Shown here in pieces: positions 8,649 through 16,455 of a DNA stretch of 64,000 bases; the first letter of the stretch is position 1; every line of letters starts with the position of its first letter. The notes beneath the pieces were generated by a model that was not told where the DNA came from, made no database searches, and saw nothing but the letters and a program-made list of their open reading frames with translations. The position numbers and the translations under genes are program-made. Source of the DNA: a virus; IMG/VR virus record IMGVR_UViG_3300042881_003808, positions 45,530-109,529 of that record. One strand, written 5' to 3'.

Positions 8649-9503
8649 ATGGCAGAACGCATATTGGTCATGGGACTACCTGGTGCAGGTAAAACCTATT
8701 TCGCAGAACGCTTGAAACAGTATCTTGAGAATCATGGTACTATCAACAATATTGACCCCTCAAGAGCCTTGAGCATGGAAAACTACATAGGTGATTATCG
8801 TGTGCAAGTGGACTGGTTCAACGCTGATGAAATACGTCGCAGATTCAATGACTGGGATTTCAGCCGTGATGGACGTATTCGTCAGAGTCTGCGTATGTTT
8901 GAATTTGCCATGAAATGCTCGGGTGATTATGCCCTGTGTGATTTTGTGGCGCCTCTGCCGGAAATGCGTGCTAACTTCAAAGCAGACTGGACTGTGTGGA
9001 TTGATACAATTGATGCAGGCCGTTATGAGGACACCAATCGTGCGTTTGTGCCTCCCGAAGTATATGATTTTAGAATCACAGAACAGCATGCTGAACGTTG
9101 GGTGGAGTTTGTAGGTGAACACATACTAGATCAACGTCGTAGGCCTACGTTTGATTATCGCCGAGAAACAGTGCAGATGCTGGGACGTTGGCAACCTTGG
9201 CATAAGGGACATCGTGCGCTGTTTGACAGGCTGATCACACGCACCGGACAGGTGGTAATTCAAATACGAGATGTACAAGGCTGGCAGGGATCCAATCCAT
9301 TTAGTTTTGAACAGGTTCGTGAAAGAATTCGCAGAGATCTAGATCCCCTGTATCAAGGACAATATCTAATTCAGCTGGTGCCAAACATCGTACACATTGG
9401 CTGGGGTCGCAACGTGGGCTACACCGCAGCAGAAGAAATATTTGATGATGATATTAATTGCATCAGCGGCACTGCGATCAGAGCACAAATGGGCTTGAAA
9501 TGA
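8649..9503 (+). CDS. fused APS-kinase-like and HxGH nucleotidyltransferase
   Basis: 284 residues, two domains. Residues 1-160: P-loop kinase GLPGAGKT (9-16), then NADEIRRRFNDWDFS, RIRQSLRMFEFA and CDFVAPLPEMRANF, matching the blocks of adenylylsulfate kinase (CysC). Residues 175-284: nucleotidyltransferase with GRWQPWHKGH (H185, H188) and ISGTAIR (272-278), more like NMN adenylyltransferases than ATP sulfurylase. Together they could make an activated nucleotide donor for the flanking sulfotransferase-like enzymes. A nucleotide-salvage or phosphoramidate-type role is the alternative. Confidence 0.75.
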   Translation: MAERILVMGLPGAGKTYFAERLKQYLENHGTINNIDPSRALSMENYIGDYRVQVDWFNADEIRRRFNDWDFSRDGRIRQSLRMFEFAMKCSGDYALCDFVAPLPEMRANFKADWTVWIDTIDAGRYEDTNRAFVPPEVYDFRITEQHAERWVEFVGEHILDQRRRPTFDYRRETVQMLGRWQPWHKGHRALFDRLITRTGQVVIQIRDVQGWQGSNPFSFEQVRERIRRDLDPLYQGQYLIQLVPNIVHIGWGRNVGYTAAEEIFDDDINCISGTAIRAQMGLK

Positions 9504-10138
9504 AATATATTTTTGTAACAGGTGCGCCGGGTAGTAAATGGAGTTCGGTAATAAAAAATATCTACTACAGCCGTGACATAGATCGTTCGGATTTTAGTCA
9601 TGCCCGCACCTACTATCATGATGCCAACGGACACATGGATTTGATGCATCTGGGCAGCTATTTTGACCCTGGCATGGAATTTGGCGACTGGTTTGATCGC
9701 ATTGAAGGACACACTCGCAAGGAGTGCGAGGCAGAATTTGATCGGCCTTTTTCAGGCACAGGCGTTAGAATTATTCGCAGTCATGTGTTTGCACACAACA
9801 TAGCGTATCTACGCACACACTGGCCTGACTCGCCGGTGATCATGGTACATCGTTCCGATGACGCCTGCCTGGGCTGGTGGGTAAAATGCGGACATTTTGA
9901 TATTACCTATCCAGACTACAGTGCATACTACAAAGACCTGCGTGTGATGGCGCATCGTATTGAACAGCAAAATGGTGACATCAGCATGGTATGGCGACAG
10001 CAACCTGGTGTTGAACCCAAAAACAACATCGAGCTGTGTGCTGCTCTGGGTATTTCGGCTCCCACTCTTTCCTCGCACAAGCAGGTATATGAATATCATG
10101 ACATCGAAGTAAAAGTCCTGGGAGCAAGAAATGTCTAA
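9500..10138 (+). CDS. sulfotransferase-like P-loop protein
   Basis: 212 residues, ATG 9500 overlapping the previous TGA. It opens with YIFVTGAPGSKWSSVIKNIY, a P-loop variant. IIRSHVFAHNIAYLR and SPVIMVHRSDDACLGWW follow, the latter at the position of the PAPS 3'-phosphate loop. It forms a coupled unit with 8649 and 10131. Confidence 0.6.
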   Translation: MKYIFVTGAPGSKWSSVIKNIYYSRDIDRSDFSHARTYYHDANGHMDLMHLGSYFDPGMEFGDWFDRIEGHTRKECEAEFDRPFSGTGVRIIRSHVFAHNIAYLRTHWPDSPVIMVHRSDDACLGWWVKCGHFDITYPDYSAYYKDLRVMAHRIEQQNGDISMVWRQQPGVEPKNNIELCAALGISAPTLSSHKQVYEYHDIEVKVLGARNV

Positions 10139-10805
10139 CGATTCAAGTTCTTGGCAGTGGTGCAAACAGCGCAGCAACTATCATTTTGATAACACAACAT
10201 ACGATCAAGCAGGCGATTACATACATCTCATGGGCAGGTTTGTGGGCGACTGGTCTCAGGAACTTGATCAGGTGCTGCAACAAACTCACAGTGTGACCTG
10301 GAGCACTCGCAAGAATTATCAAGGACAGTCTCGTGTGAGTCCTATGTTGGCTCAAGAGCTCTATGACCTTGAGTCAGTGGGAGCCGATCCTGATCTAGTG
10401 CTCACTGATCGCATGGATTATCCGGATCAAGTGCCTGTGTTTGCTCGCATGATTGAATACTTTGGCATGGAAAATTGTCGTAGTCAGATACACATACAAC
10501 GCACCGGACAGATGTTTAATCTACACATAGACAAACTGTATGAATATGCAGACCGTGCTGAAGATGTGTTTAGATTTGTTGTGATGCTCGCAGACTGGGA
10601 GCCCGGACAGTTTTACTGCTATGGAACCTATCAATACACACACTGGCAGGCCGGAGACTTCCACTGGTTTGATTGGCCCAACGTTCCACATGCCACTGCC
10701 AATGCCAGTCACACACCGCGACCCACACTGCAAATCACAGGGCGTGCCACTGGTATTACCAAACAACGGATCAATCAATTACATCTGGACCCGGTGTTTG
10801 TTTGA
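10131..10805 (+). CDS. 2OG-Fe(II) oxygenase-like protein
   Basis: 224 residues on a double-stranded beta-helix pattern. FNLHIDKLYEY gives the His-x-Asp iron pair, and NVPHATANASHTPRPTLQITG gives the distal His and the basic residue for 2-oxoglutarate. It shares the end with the fragment at 2-136 and with 50691-51245. It overlaps the preceding gene by eight bases and the opposite-strand gene by 31. Expected to hydroxylate a small molecule or a glycan or peptide precursor. Substrate unknown. Confidence 0.65.
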   Translation: MSNDSSSWQWCKQRSNYHFDNTTYDQAGDYIHLMGRFVGDWSQELDQVLQQTHSVTWSTRKNYQGQSRVSPMLAQELYDLESVGADPDLVLTDRMDYPDQVPVFARMIEYFGMENCRSQIHIQRTGQMFNLHIDKLYEYADRAEDVFRFVVMLADWEPGQFYCYGTYQYTHWQAGDFHWFDWPNVPHATANASHTPRPTLQITGRATGITKQRINQLHLDPVFV

Positions 10806-11938
10806 TCAGAATCATGTTCCAATAGTGGTACGTCGTGAAAACGCCTGAGTTCCTGGCGACTGTGATCCAGTAACTGTTGTTCGGTATAGGGTTCACCAAG
10901 GCCTCGACTTTCTACCCACTGATTATACCATTCAACTGATTGGTCAAAATTGCGTGTGAGCAGTTTCTTTTCCAGCATGGTTTGTAGTTTGATAGGCACG
11001 TTGCTTACCAGAATCTTGTGGTCAACCAGTTCATCTATGGCCTGTTGACTTTTTTTGTAGTTCAGCGCATTGTCACGTAGAAACACTTGGTCACGACTGC
11101 TGAGTGTGGCCACGGCTTCTCTTACTGTGCGTGGTGGTGTGGGCAGCGCACGGTCTTGTGATGGCCCAGGCAGCAACAGAGTACGATCATGTTCTAGTCT
11201 GGCTCCCACTGCACTCATGTCACTCACTAGATAATGACATCGATTCCAGTCTCCAAACTCTATACCAAACATGTTGTTCCAGCTCAAGCGTTGAGTCTGA
11301 TTTTGGAAAATATCTAGACCTAGGATATAGCTTTCGATATTTTTCATGTGAGTATCATATTGAAAGTAACTGTTCACATGAAAGTGTCGGTCGCACCAGT
11401 CTAGATAGTCTCTATAGGCGTCAAGATATTTCCATAGATTGGTACGATCAACAGTGATGCCATGCTGATAGAGATCTGCTAGGGTCTCAAACTTTTGCTC
11501 ATGACTATAAACATTCAGTTGTTTGGTCTTGGTCACTATACACCAGCTCAATGCATGCTCGAATAGATTTTCCCTGCGAGCACTGATGATGTAAAAATTG
11601 TCATTGAGATATTGATAAAAAGGAATCTGCTGTGCTAGACTGTCTTCACGATTGCGCAGATGATACAGAGCAAGCCTAGAAGTCTTGTAGTGCTTGACAC
11701 TGTCAAGCAGTGTGGTTATCTGCTCTAGAGTCTGAAAATATCCATACTGTCCTTTTTCTTTGCTTTTGCCCAGCACCTCGGTACGAAACACCGGACTGTA
11801 GTATTTGATAATTCCGTTGGTGAGCTCGTGAAGATTGATCACTGGTTGATCAAATTCATGAAACTGCATGTAAATGGTAATTAAACGCTGTAAAAGTGTG
11901 CTGCCCACACGATCTGGCGTAAGTATAAGAACATTCAT
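10775..11938 (-). CDS. large sulfotransferase-like protein
   Basis: 387 residues. NVLILTPDRVGSTLLQRLI is the 5'-phosphosulfate-type loop, and FYIISARRENLFEHALSW matches the 3'-phosphate-binding segment. The C-terminal 150 residues are a family-unique helical extension. Reverse strand, with its start facing the spanin gene at 11981. It is the longest of the four sulfotransferase-like proteins here and may use a polymeric acceptor. Confidence 0.62.
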   Translation of the reverse strand: MNVLILTPDRVGSTLLQRLITIYMQFHEFDQPVINLHELTNGIIKYYSPVFRTEVLGKSKEKGQYGYFQTLEQITTLLDSVKHYKTSRLALYHLRNREDSLAQQIPFYQYLNDNFYIISARRENLFEHALSWCIVTKTKQLNVYSHEQKFETLADLYQHGITVDRTNLWKYLDAYRDYLDWCDRHFHVNSYFQYDTHMKNIESYILGLDIFQNQTQRLSWNNMFGIEFGDWNRCHYLVSDMSAVGARLEHDRTLLLPGPSQDRALPTPPRTVREAVATLSSRDQVFLRDNALNYKKSQQAIDELVDHKILVSNVPIKLQTMLEKKLLTRNFDQSVEWYNQWVESRGLGEPYTEQQLLDHSRQELRRFHDVPLLEHDSDQTNTGSRCN

Positions 11939-11980
11939 GGTAGTTGATTACTTAGTGAATTTTTTCAAGGTGAACACAAG

Positions 11981-12436
11981 ATGTTTTGGATAATTTCTTA
12001 TTTGCCCAGCGACCTACTGTCAGCTATTGGTCTTATATTGCTGGGCGCAGGCGTGTTGATCACTGCCCTGGCATCATTGATAAAATTTGTGCCTGTGATC
12101 AATATGTATCGTTTGCACTTTCAAGTCTTGGGTGTGATCATACTGTTGGCAGGTGTGTATTTGCGTGGTGTGTTTGAAACTGAAATAGTCTGGCGAGAAC
12201 GAGTACGAGTAGCAGAAGAAAAAGTTCGAGCCGCAGAAAAACAAGCCCAAGAAGCCACTGCACAAGTGGTCACAGAATATCGTGATCGGGTGAAAGTTGT
12301 AAAGCAAAAGGTTGAAGTTGTGAAAAAAGAAATACAGGTTCAACGCGAGGTTATCAATGCCGACTGTAGACTGAATCCCACTGCTGTGGATCTTTATAAT
12401 CGCAGTATTGCTGCGCCTGTGGAGAACAAAAAATGA
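11981..12436 (+). CDS. i-spanin (Rz-like)
   Basis: 151 residues: two N-terminal hydrophobic segments (about 12-35 and 45-62), then a long charged coiled coil (RERVRVAEEKVRAAEKQAQE onward) and an end reading TAVDLYNRSIAA, as in Rz proteins. It overlaps by ATGA with a lipoprotein gene, the usual i-spanin/o-spanin arrangement. Spanins fuse inner and outer membranes in the last step of lysis, so the host is Gram-negative. Two N-terminal segments instead of one is unusual. Confidence 0.75.
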   Translation: MFWIISYLPSDLLSAIGLILLGAGVLITALASLIKFVPVINMYRLHFQVLGVIILLAGVYLRGVFETEIVWRERVRVAEEKVRAAEKQAQEATAQVVTEYRDRVKVVKQKVEVVKKEIQVQREVINADCRLNPTAVDLYNRSIAAPVENKK

Positions 12437-12744
12437 CTTTGGAAAAGAACCAGCAAAAACGCAGCTTCCTGATTGGCATGCTGCTGCTAATCCTGTTTGT
12501 GGTTGCCATGTGTTCGGGCTGCTCCACTCCGGTGCCAGTCACACAGAAATTTCCCGCTGCTGATCCTGTGATGATGGAGCCTGCCCCAGCACTGGTGGCC
12601 TTGCCCAAGGACACGGTGGAACTGGACAAGCTGATTGAAAACACAGCAGAAAACTATGGACGTTATCATGAAATGGTGCGCAGACTAGAACTCTGGCAAA
12701 CATGGTACACCAAGCAGAAAAAGATATTTGACTCCGTGCAATAA
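12433..12744 (+). CDS. o-spanin lipoprotein (Rz1-like)
   Basis: 103 residues with a lipoprotein signal: charged start, hydrophobic LLLILFVVAMCSGC and a lipobox Cys. The mature part holds a helical segment ENYGRYHEMVRRLELWQTW like other Rz1-type partners. It follows the i-spanin with a four-base overlap. Confidence 0.75.
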   Translation: MTLEKNQQKRSFLIGMLLLILFVVAMCSGCSTPVPVTQKFPAADPVMMEPAPALVALPKDTVELDKLIENTAENYGRYHEMVRRLELWQTWYTKQKKIFDSVQ

Positions 12745-12745
12745 C

Positions 12746-13621
12746 ATGCTGTTTCCGGATTTGATCTTGCACAGCCGTGTGAATCAAACCTGGCATACGT
12801 CGGGCATGGACAGTCTAGAACACTGCAACGATCCACAGCATTTTCAAAACTATCCTTGGCCCATTGTTTATCAATACAACAGTCGTGGCTTCCGCGATCA
12901 AGAGTGGCCTAATAATTTTCAAGATGTGATTTGGTGCGTGGGCGACAGCTTCACAGTGGGCATAGGCTCGCCCTTGGAACACACCTGGCCCTGGCTGTTA
13001 TCACAACACCTAAATCGGCGTATCATCAATGTCAGCATGGATGGCGCCAGTAATCAATGGATAGCTCGTAGAGCCAGTGAAATACTTGCATCTGGACTGG
13101 CATCGCACATGGTGATACAATGGAGCTACACACATCGCCGTGAGAATCAGGACCTTGAGCAGCTGATTGATCAAAGATGGCGTGCGTTCTATCAAGACGT
13201 AAGAGATCACAGCTGGCCAGCGTGTCCTGCCTGGCAGCAGCGTGATCAGTTGCCAGTGAGAATTCAACAGGAACTTGCTCGTGATCCCTACTGGCAACAG
13301 ATTGATCAGATACACGACGAAGAACGTAGAATAGATGTGCCTAGAAGAGAAGCAGTGCTGGATCCCACTTTGAATTCTCAAAACTTTCGCGAGTGTTTGA
13401 ATCAAGTGGAACACAGTCAGGGCATGATCAAGGTACTGCATACCTTTATACCAGACTGGAGCAATGATCCAGCGTTGACAGCGGAAATTCAGCAATGGCC
13501 CAGGCATAGAACCTGGTTGCCTGAAATTCAACGCCTGGACTGGGCTCGTGATCACCATCATTATGACCTTAAAACAGCACACAAACTGGTGCTGGACATC
13601 CAAAATAAACTACTAGTATAA
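12746..13621 (+). CDS. SGNH/GDSL-type hydrolase
   Basis: 291 residues from ATG 12746, two bases after the spanin stop. Block I is CVGDSFTVGIG (S68 nucleophile), followed by INVSMDGASNQW (block II/III Gly and Asn) and a C-terminal ARDHHHYD that could give the Asp/His pair. SGNH enzymes deacylate or deacetylate glycans and lipids. Its place in the lysis cassette suggests an envelope polysaccharide, but a tail-associated role is possible. Confidence 0.7.
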   Translation: MLFPDLILHSRVNQTWHTSGMDSLEHCNDPQHFQNYPWPIVYQYNSRGFRDQEWPNNFQDVIWCVGDSFTVGIGSPLEHTWPWLLSQHLNRRIINVSMDGASNQWIARRASEILASGLASHMVIQWSYTHRRENQDLEQLIDQRWRAFYQDVRDHSWPACPAWQQRDQLPVRIQQELARDPYWQQIDQIHDEERRIDVPRREAVLDPTLNSQNFRECLNQVEHSQGMIKVLHTFIPDWSNDPALTAEIQQWPRHRTWLPEIQRLDWARDHHHYDLKTAHKLVLDIQNKLLV

Positions 13622-13632
13622 CCAAGTGTGAT

Positions 13633-13677
13633 AGCTGCCCCTGTTTGCTAAATATTGGCAAACTACAACAGGGAGCT
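13633..13677 (+). promoter_or_regulatory. late promoter inside SD-sequestering hairpin
   Basis: AGCT (13633-13636) and CCCTGTT (13639-13645) can pair with AACAGGG (13667-13673) and AGCT (13674-13677), with TGC/GCA inside. The right arm contains the Shine-Dalgarno AGGGAG of the endolysin gene. The loop contains the late box CTAAATA (13648-13654). Transcripts from that box would start near 13660 and lack the left arm, so only late mRNA would expose the ribosome site. Confidence 0.65.
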
Positions 13678-13680
13678 ACA

Positions 13681-14295
13681 ATGGAGCTAAAACTCAACCA
13701 ACTCAAAGAGATGGTGCACGGCATACCCTATGCTGAACAATGGCACCACGCACTGGAGCAACTACTTCCAGACTATCAAATCAATACCCCCAAGCGTATC
13801 GCAGCGTTTATTGCTCAATGTGCGCATGAGTCAGGTGGGTTTAGATTTGTCAGCGAAAATCTCAACTACAAAGCGGAAAGTCTCATGAAGGTTTTCCCCA
13901 AGTATTTTCACACCAAGGAATTGGCCAATGCCTATGCTAAAAATCCTGAAAAAATCGCCAACAGAGTCTATGCCAATCGCATGGGCAACGGAGACGAAGC
14001 ATCAGGTGATGGCTTTAAGTATCGAGGCCGCGGATTAATTCAACTCACTGGCAAAGAAAATTATTCTTGGTTCGCAGCCAGTCTGCAGATTTCCCCCGAA
14101 GAAGCCACAGAGTACATGAGCACTTTTGAAGGTGCTGCTCAGAGCGCCTGTTGGTTCTGGGAGACCAACAACCTAAACAAAGAAGCCGACGCAGGTGATA
14201 TCAAGCTCATGACACGCAAAATCAATGGTGGTTTCATTGGACTTGAGGATCGTATCAAACACTATAATCATGCACTGCATGTGCTAGGAGTATAA
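13681..14295 (+). CDS. endolysin, GH19 chitinase/lysozyme fold
   Basis: 204 residues from ATG 13681. AQCAHESGGF (E50, catalytic acid region), then LNYKAESLMKVFPKYF and YRGRGLIQLTGKENY are the standard blocks of GH19-type phage endolysins that cleave peptidoglycan. There is no signal peptide, so it needs a holin. Candidate holins lie just downstream (14675, 15142). Timing is probably set by the hairpin and late box upstream. Confidence 0.88.
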   Translation: MELKLNQLKEMVHGIPYAEQWHHALEQLLPDYQINTPKRIAAFIAQCAHESGGFRFVSENLNYKAESLMKVFPKYFHTKELANAYAKNPEKIANRVYANRMGNGDEASGDGFKYRGRGLIQLTGKENYSWFAASLQISPEEATEYMSTFEGAAQSACWFWETNNLNKEADAGDIKLMTRKINGGFIGLEDRIKHYNHALHVLGV

Positions 14296-14296
14296 C

Positions 14297-14443
14297 ATGG
14301 CCAAAGCAAAACAAAGCGCAACCGCTGTAACACACACTTCGGTACACAAGCGTACCAGTCAAGGTGGACGCAAACCCAAGACCAGTAGCATGAACAAAAA
14401 TCGTCGTCGTGGGTTCAAAAAGAATCGTGGACAGGGAAGATAA
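14297..14443 (+). CDS. small basic phage protein
   Basis: 48 residues, starting one base after the endolysin stop and ending one base before the next start. Rich in Lys/Arg, Ser/Thr and Gly (THTSVHKRTSQGGRKPK, then SSMNKNRRRGFKKNRG). No hydrophobic core, so probably a nucleic-acid-binding or disordered peptide. Its place in the compact operon supports translation. Confidence 0.6.
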   Translation: MAKAKQSATAVTHTSVHKRTSQGGRKPKTSSMNKNRRRGFKKNRGQGR

Positions 14444-14444
14444 T

Positions 14445-14678
14445 ATGTCTATGAAATATCTAATGGCGTTGCTGGCACTGCCAGTGCTCATGGGCTGTCA
14501 GGAAAACTATCGTTATCCCTGTCAGGATCCTGACAATTGGGAGAAAAAAGAATGCCAAAAACCCTATTGTAGTGCCAACGGTACCTGCCCCGAAGACCTA
14601 ACACACTATGAAAAAGAAAAAGTCAACAGCGCAGCACCTCAACCTGTGCCTGCGCCTGCTCAAGGAGAATGCAAATGA
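14445..14678 (+). CDS. small Cys-rich lipoprotein
   Basis: 77 residues from ATG 14445. The signal ends in ALPVLMGC, a lipobox. The mature part has five further Cys (PCQDP, KECQKPYC, GTCPED and GECK) and a proline-rich tail. Likely anchored in a membrane. In the lysis region it may assist lysis or superinfection exclusion. Function not known. Confidence 0.65.
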   Translation: MSMKYLMALLALPVLMGCQENYRYPCQDPDNWEKKECQKPYCSANGTCPEDLTHYEKEKVNSAAPQPVPAPAQGECK

Positions 14679-15139
14679 TTAAAGACATGTGGGAAGGCCC
14701 AAGATACACCACAGAAGAACTAAATGCCAGATTAAAATTCTTTATTGGAATTGTGCTGGGATTGACCCTGTTTGGCATTGTGTTTGTGGTGCTATACAGT
14801 TTGATTTTTGTCACACAGCCCATGAATGGCATGAGCCCAGTGGATAATAAATTCTTTGAATTGATTATTCCCATTGCTACGTTCTTAACTGGAACACTGT
14901 CAGGAATCATGCTAGCAGGTGATGACAAGGATCTGCGTGCCAAGGCTCTAGAGTCTGCCAACAAGCCTTACACACCACCACCTGCACCAGCTCCTGTGCC
15001 TGCAGCCAAGTCTGTGAACAGTTTTGCTCCAGTGGCCGCAGCAGCACCAGTGGCTGCGTTCAGTGATTTTGTTCCGCAAGTGGTATCAGGGTTTGGTGGC
15101 AAGCCAGCACCAACTGAACCTCCGCATCCGGAGCTGTGA
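14675..15139 (+). CDS. two-TM membrane protein, holin candidate
   Basis: 154 residues from ATG 14675, with AAGGAG upstream. Hydrophobic segments lie at about 22-47 (FFIGIVLGLTLFGIVFVVLY) and 66-87 (LIIPIATFLTGTLSGIML). They are followed by a Pro/Ala-rich tail of about 55 residues. Coupled to the lipoprotein (ATGA). Topology and neighbours fit a holin or holin partner, but no family is clear. Confidence 0.6.
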   Translation: MIKDMWEGPRYTTEELNARLKFFIGIVLGLTLFGIVFVVLYSLIFVTQPMNGMSPVDNKFFELIIPIATFLTGTLSGIMLAGDDKDLRAKALESANKPYTPPPAPAPVPAAKSVNSFAPVAAAAPVAAFSDFVPQVVSGFGGKPAPTEPPHPEL

Positions 15140-15141
15140 AC

Positions 15142-15381
15142 ATGACATGGCTATGTCGCATGCTCACAGCAGAAGGTGAACGTTATCCTAGCAGCAAGCG
15201 TGTGATAACGTTTGTGGCCTTTGTGCTGGTGGCCGTGGGATTTTTTGCTGAAACTTTTTTTGGTTATACCACAAAACAATTTACCATGGAAAGTTTGATG
15301 TATATAGTACTAGGAGGCCTAGGATTCACGGCCTCAGAAAAATTTTCTAGAAAGGAAAAACAAAATGACGTATCTCAGTAG
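15142..15381 (+). CDS. two-TM holin-like protein
   Basis: 79 residues from ATG 15142. Two membrane segments (VITFVAFVLVAVGFFAETFF and ESLMYIVLGGLGFT) and a charged C-terminus (EKFSRKEKQ), a layout common to small phage holins. It lies between 14675 and a secreted protein and ends 17 bases inside the next gene. Together with 14675 it is the best holin candidate of the window. Confidence 0.6.
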   Translation: MTWLCRMLTAEGERYPSSKRVITFVAFVLVAVGFFAETFFGYTTKQFTMESLMYIVLGGLGFTASEKFSRKEKQNDVSQ

Positions 15382-15568
15382 CATTCTATTCGCAATTATG
15401 TTGGCCATGAGCCTGCCTGTAATGGCCAATAATCATGAAGCCAAGCCTGAAACCAAAAAAGTCTGTATCAAGACCAAAGATGCAAAGAGCGGCAAAGAAA
15501 TCGAAAAGTGCCGTGATGTTAAGATACATAAAAAGCTCGAGGGCACTGAAATTCCACCTAAAAAATAA
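15365..15568 (+). CDS. small secreted Lys-rich protein
   Basis: 67 residues: a signal peptide ([16 protein letters not shown], cleavage likely after Ala 22) and a short basic mature part with two Cys ([21 protein letters not shown]). Probably periplasmic. Last gene of the lysis/membrane operon, directly before the terminator. Confidence 0.6.
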   Translation: MTYLSSILFAIMLAMSLPVMANNHEAKPETKKVCIKTKDAKSGKEIEKCRDVKIHKKLEGTEIPPKK

Positions 15569-15574
15569 TAGGTG

Positions 15575-15600
15575 AAAAAGGCCCCGGTGGGCCTTTTTTT
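15575..15600 (+). terminator. strong rho-independent terminator
   Basis: Perfect 10-bp stem AAAAAGGCCC / GGGCCTTTTT with a CGGT loop and continuing T tract. A second short hairpin (CACCTA 15555-15560 with TAGGTG 15569-15574) sits just upstream over the stop codon. It ends the lysis operon exactly one base before the dnaJ start codon. Confidence 0.9.
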
Positions 15601-16380
15601 ATGGATCATTACAAAACACTAGGTGTAGATCGACGAGCTTCAGCTGAAGATATCAAACGTGCATTCCGCAAGTTGGCCATGCAACATCATCCAGATCGCG
15701 GAGGAGACGAAGCTCGTTTCAAAGAAATTCAAGCGGCTTATGATGTGTTAAGCGATCAGCAGCGTCGTGCTGAATATGACAATCCACGACCACAGGGCTT
15801 TAGATTTTCCACAGGTCCAGGTGCTGGCGGCTTTGACTTTGATCAAATATTCAATATGTTTGGCACTGACATGGGCAGACGTCCCATGCGTAGTCAATTA
15901 AGACTGAGTCTATGGATCACACTGCGTGATGTGGCACAAGGCGGTCGTCGCACACTGAATGTGAGCAGCAGCGCAGGATCAAATCTAGTGGAAATTGAAA
16001 TTCCCGCCATGATCGATGATGGTGCCACTGTGCAGTATCCTAAAATGGCACCAGATGGTTCGGATCTCTTGGTACAGTTTAGAATCAAACCAGATCCGGT
16101 TTGGCAGCGTCAGGGCAGCACCCTGTTATTGGATAAACCTGTGCTGATCTGGACTCTGCTTCAGGGAGGAGAAATCACTGTTAACACTCTCACCGATCAA
16201 ACACTCACAGTGCGAGTTCCTGCTCATACTCGTCCGGGCACCATGCTGCGTGTGCGCGGTCATGGCTTGAAAGACAATCAAGGACGATCCGGTGATCTCA
16301 TGGTACGTGTGCAAGCACAGCTTCCGGACACAGTCAGTCCAGAATTAATGGCTGCTATTCAACGTGAAACCCATGGCTAA
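15601..16380 (+). CDS. dnaJ: DnaJ/CbpA-type co-chaperone
   Basis: 259 residues. N-terminal J domain [20 protein letters not shown] with HPD at 30-32 and EYDNPRP. A short Gly/Phe region (60-85) follows, then the two beta-barrel C-terminal domains ([33 protein letters not shown]). No CxxCxGxG zinc finger, so the CbpA type. It would stimulate host DnaK. The start is unambiguous, yet the ATG abuts the terminator T tract and has no Shine-Dalgarno. A clpA gene follows, suggesting a proteostasis pair. Confidence 0.9.
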   Translation: MDHYKTLGVDRRASAEDIKRAFRKLAMQHHPDRGGDEARFKEIQAAYDVLSDQQRRAEYDNPRPQGFRFSTGPGAGGFDFDQIFNMFGTDMGRRPMRSQLRLSLWITLRDVAQGGRRTLNVSSSAGSNLVEIEIPAMIDDGATVQYPKMAPDGSDLLVQFRIKPDPVWQRQGSTLLLDKPVLIWTLLQGGEITVNTLTDQTLTVRVPAHTRPGTMLRVRGHGLKDNQGRSGDLMVRVQAQLPDTVSPELMAAIQRETHG

Positions 16381-16400
16381 GTATTTTTATACCAAAACTG

Positions 16401-16429
16401 TTGATCACAAAACCAAACTGCTGTACAAT
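16401..16429 (+). promoter_or_regulatory. sigma70-type promoter of clpA
   Basis: TTGATC (16401-16406), a 17-base spacer and TACAAT (16424-16429). The leader of about 20 bases carries AAGGA before ATG 16456. Confidence 0.6.
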
Positions 16430-16455
16430 ACATACTCAACTACCAAGGACTGGCA

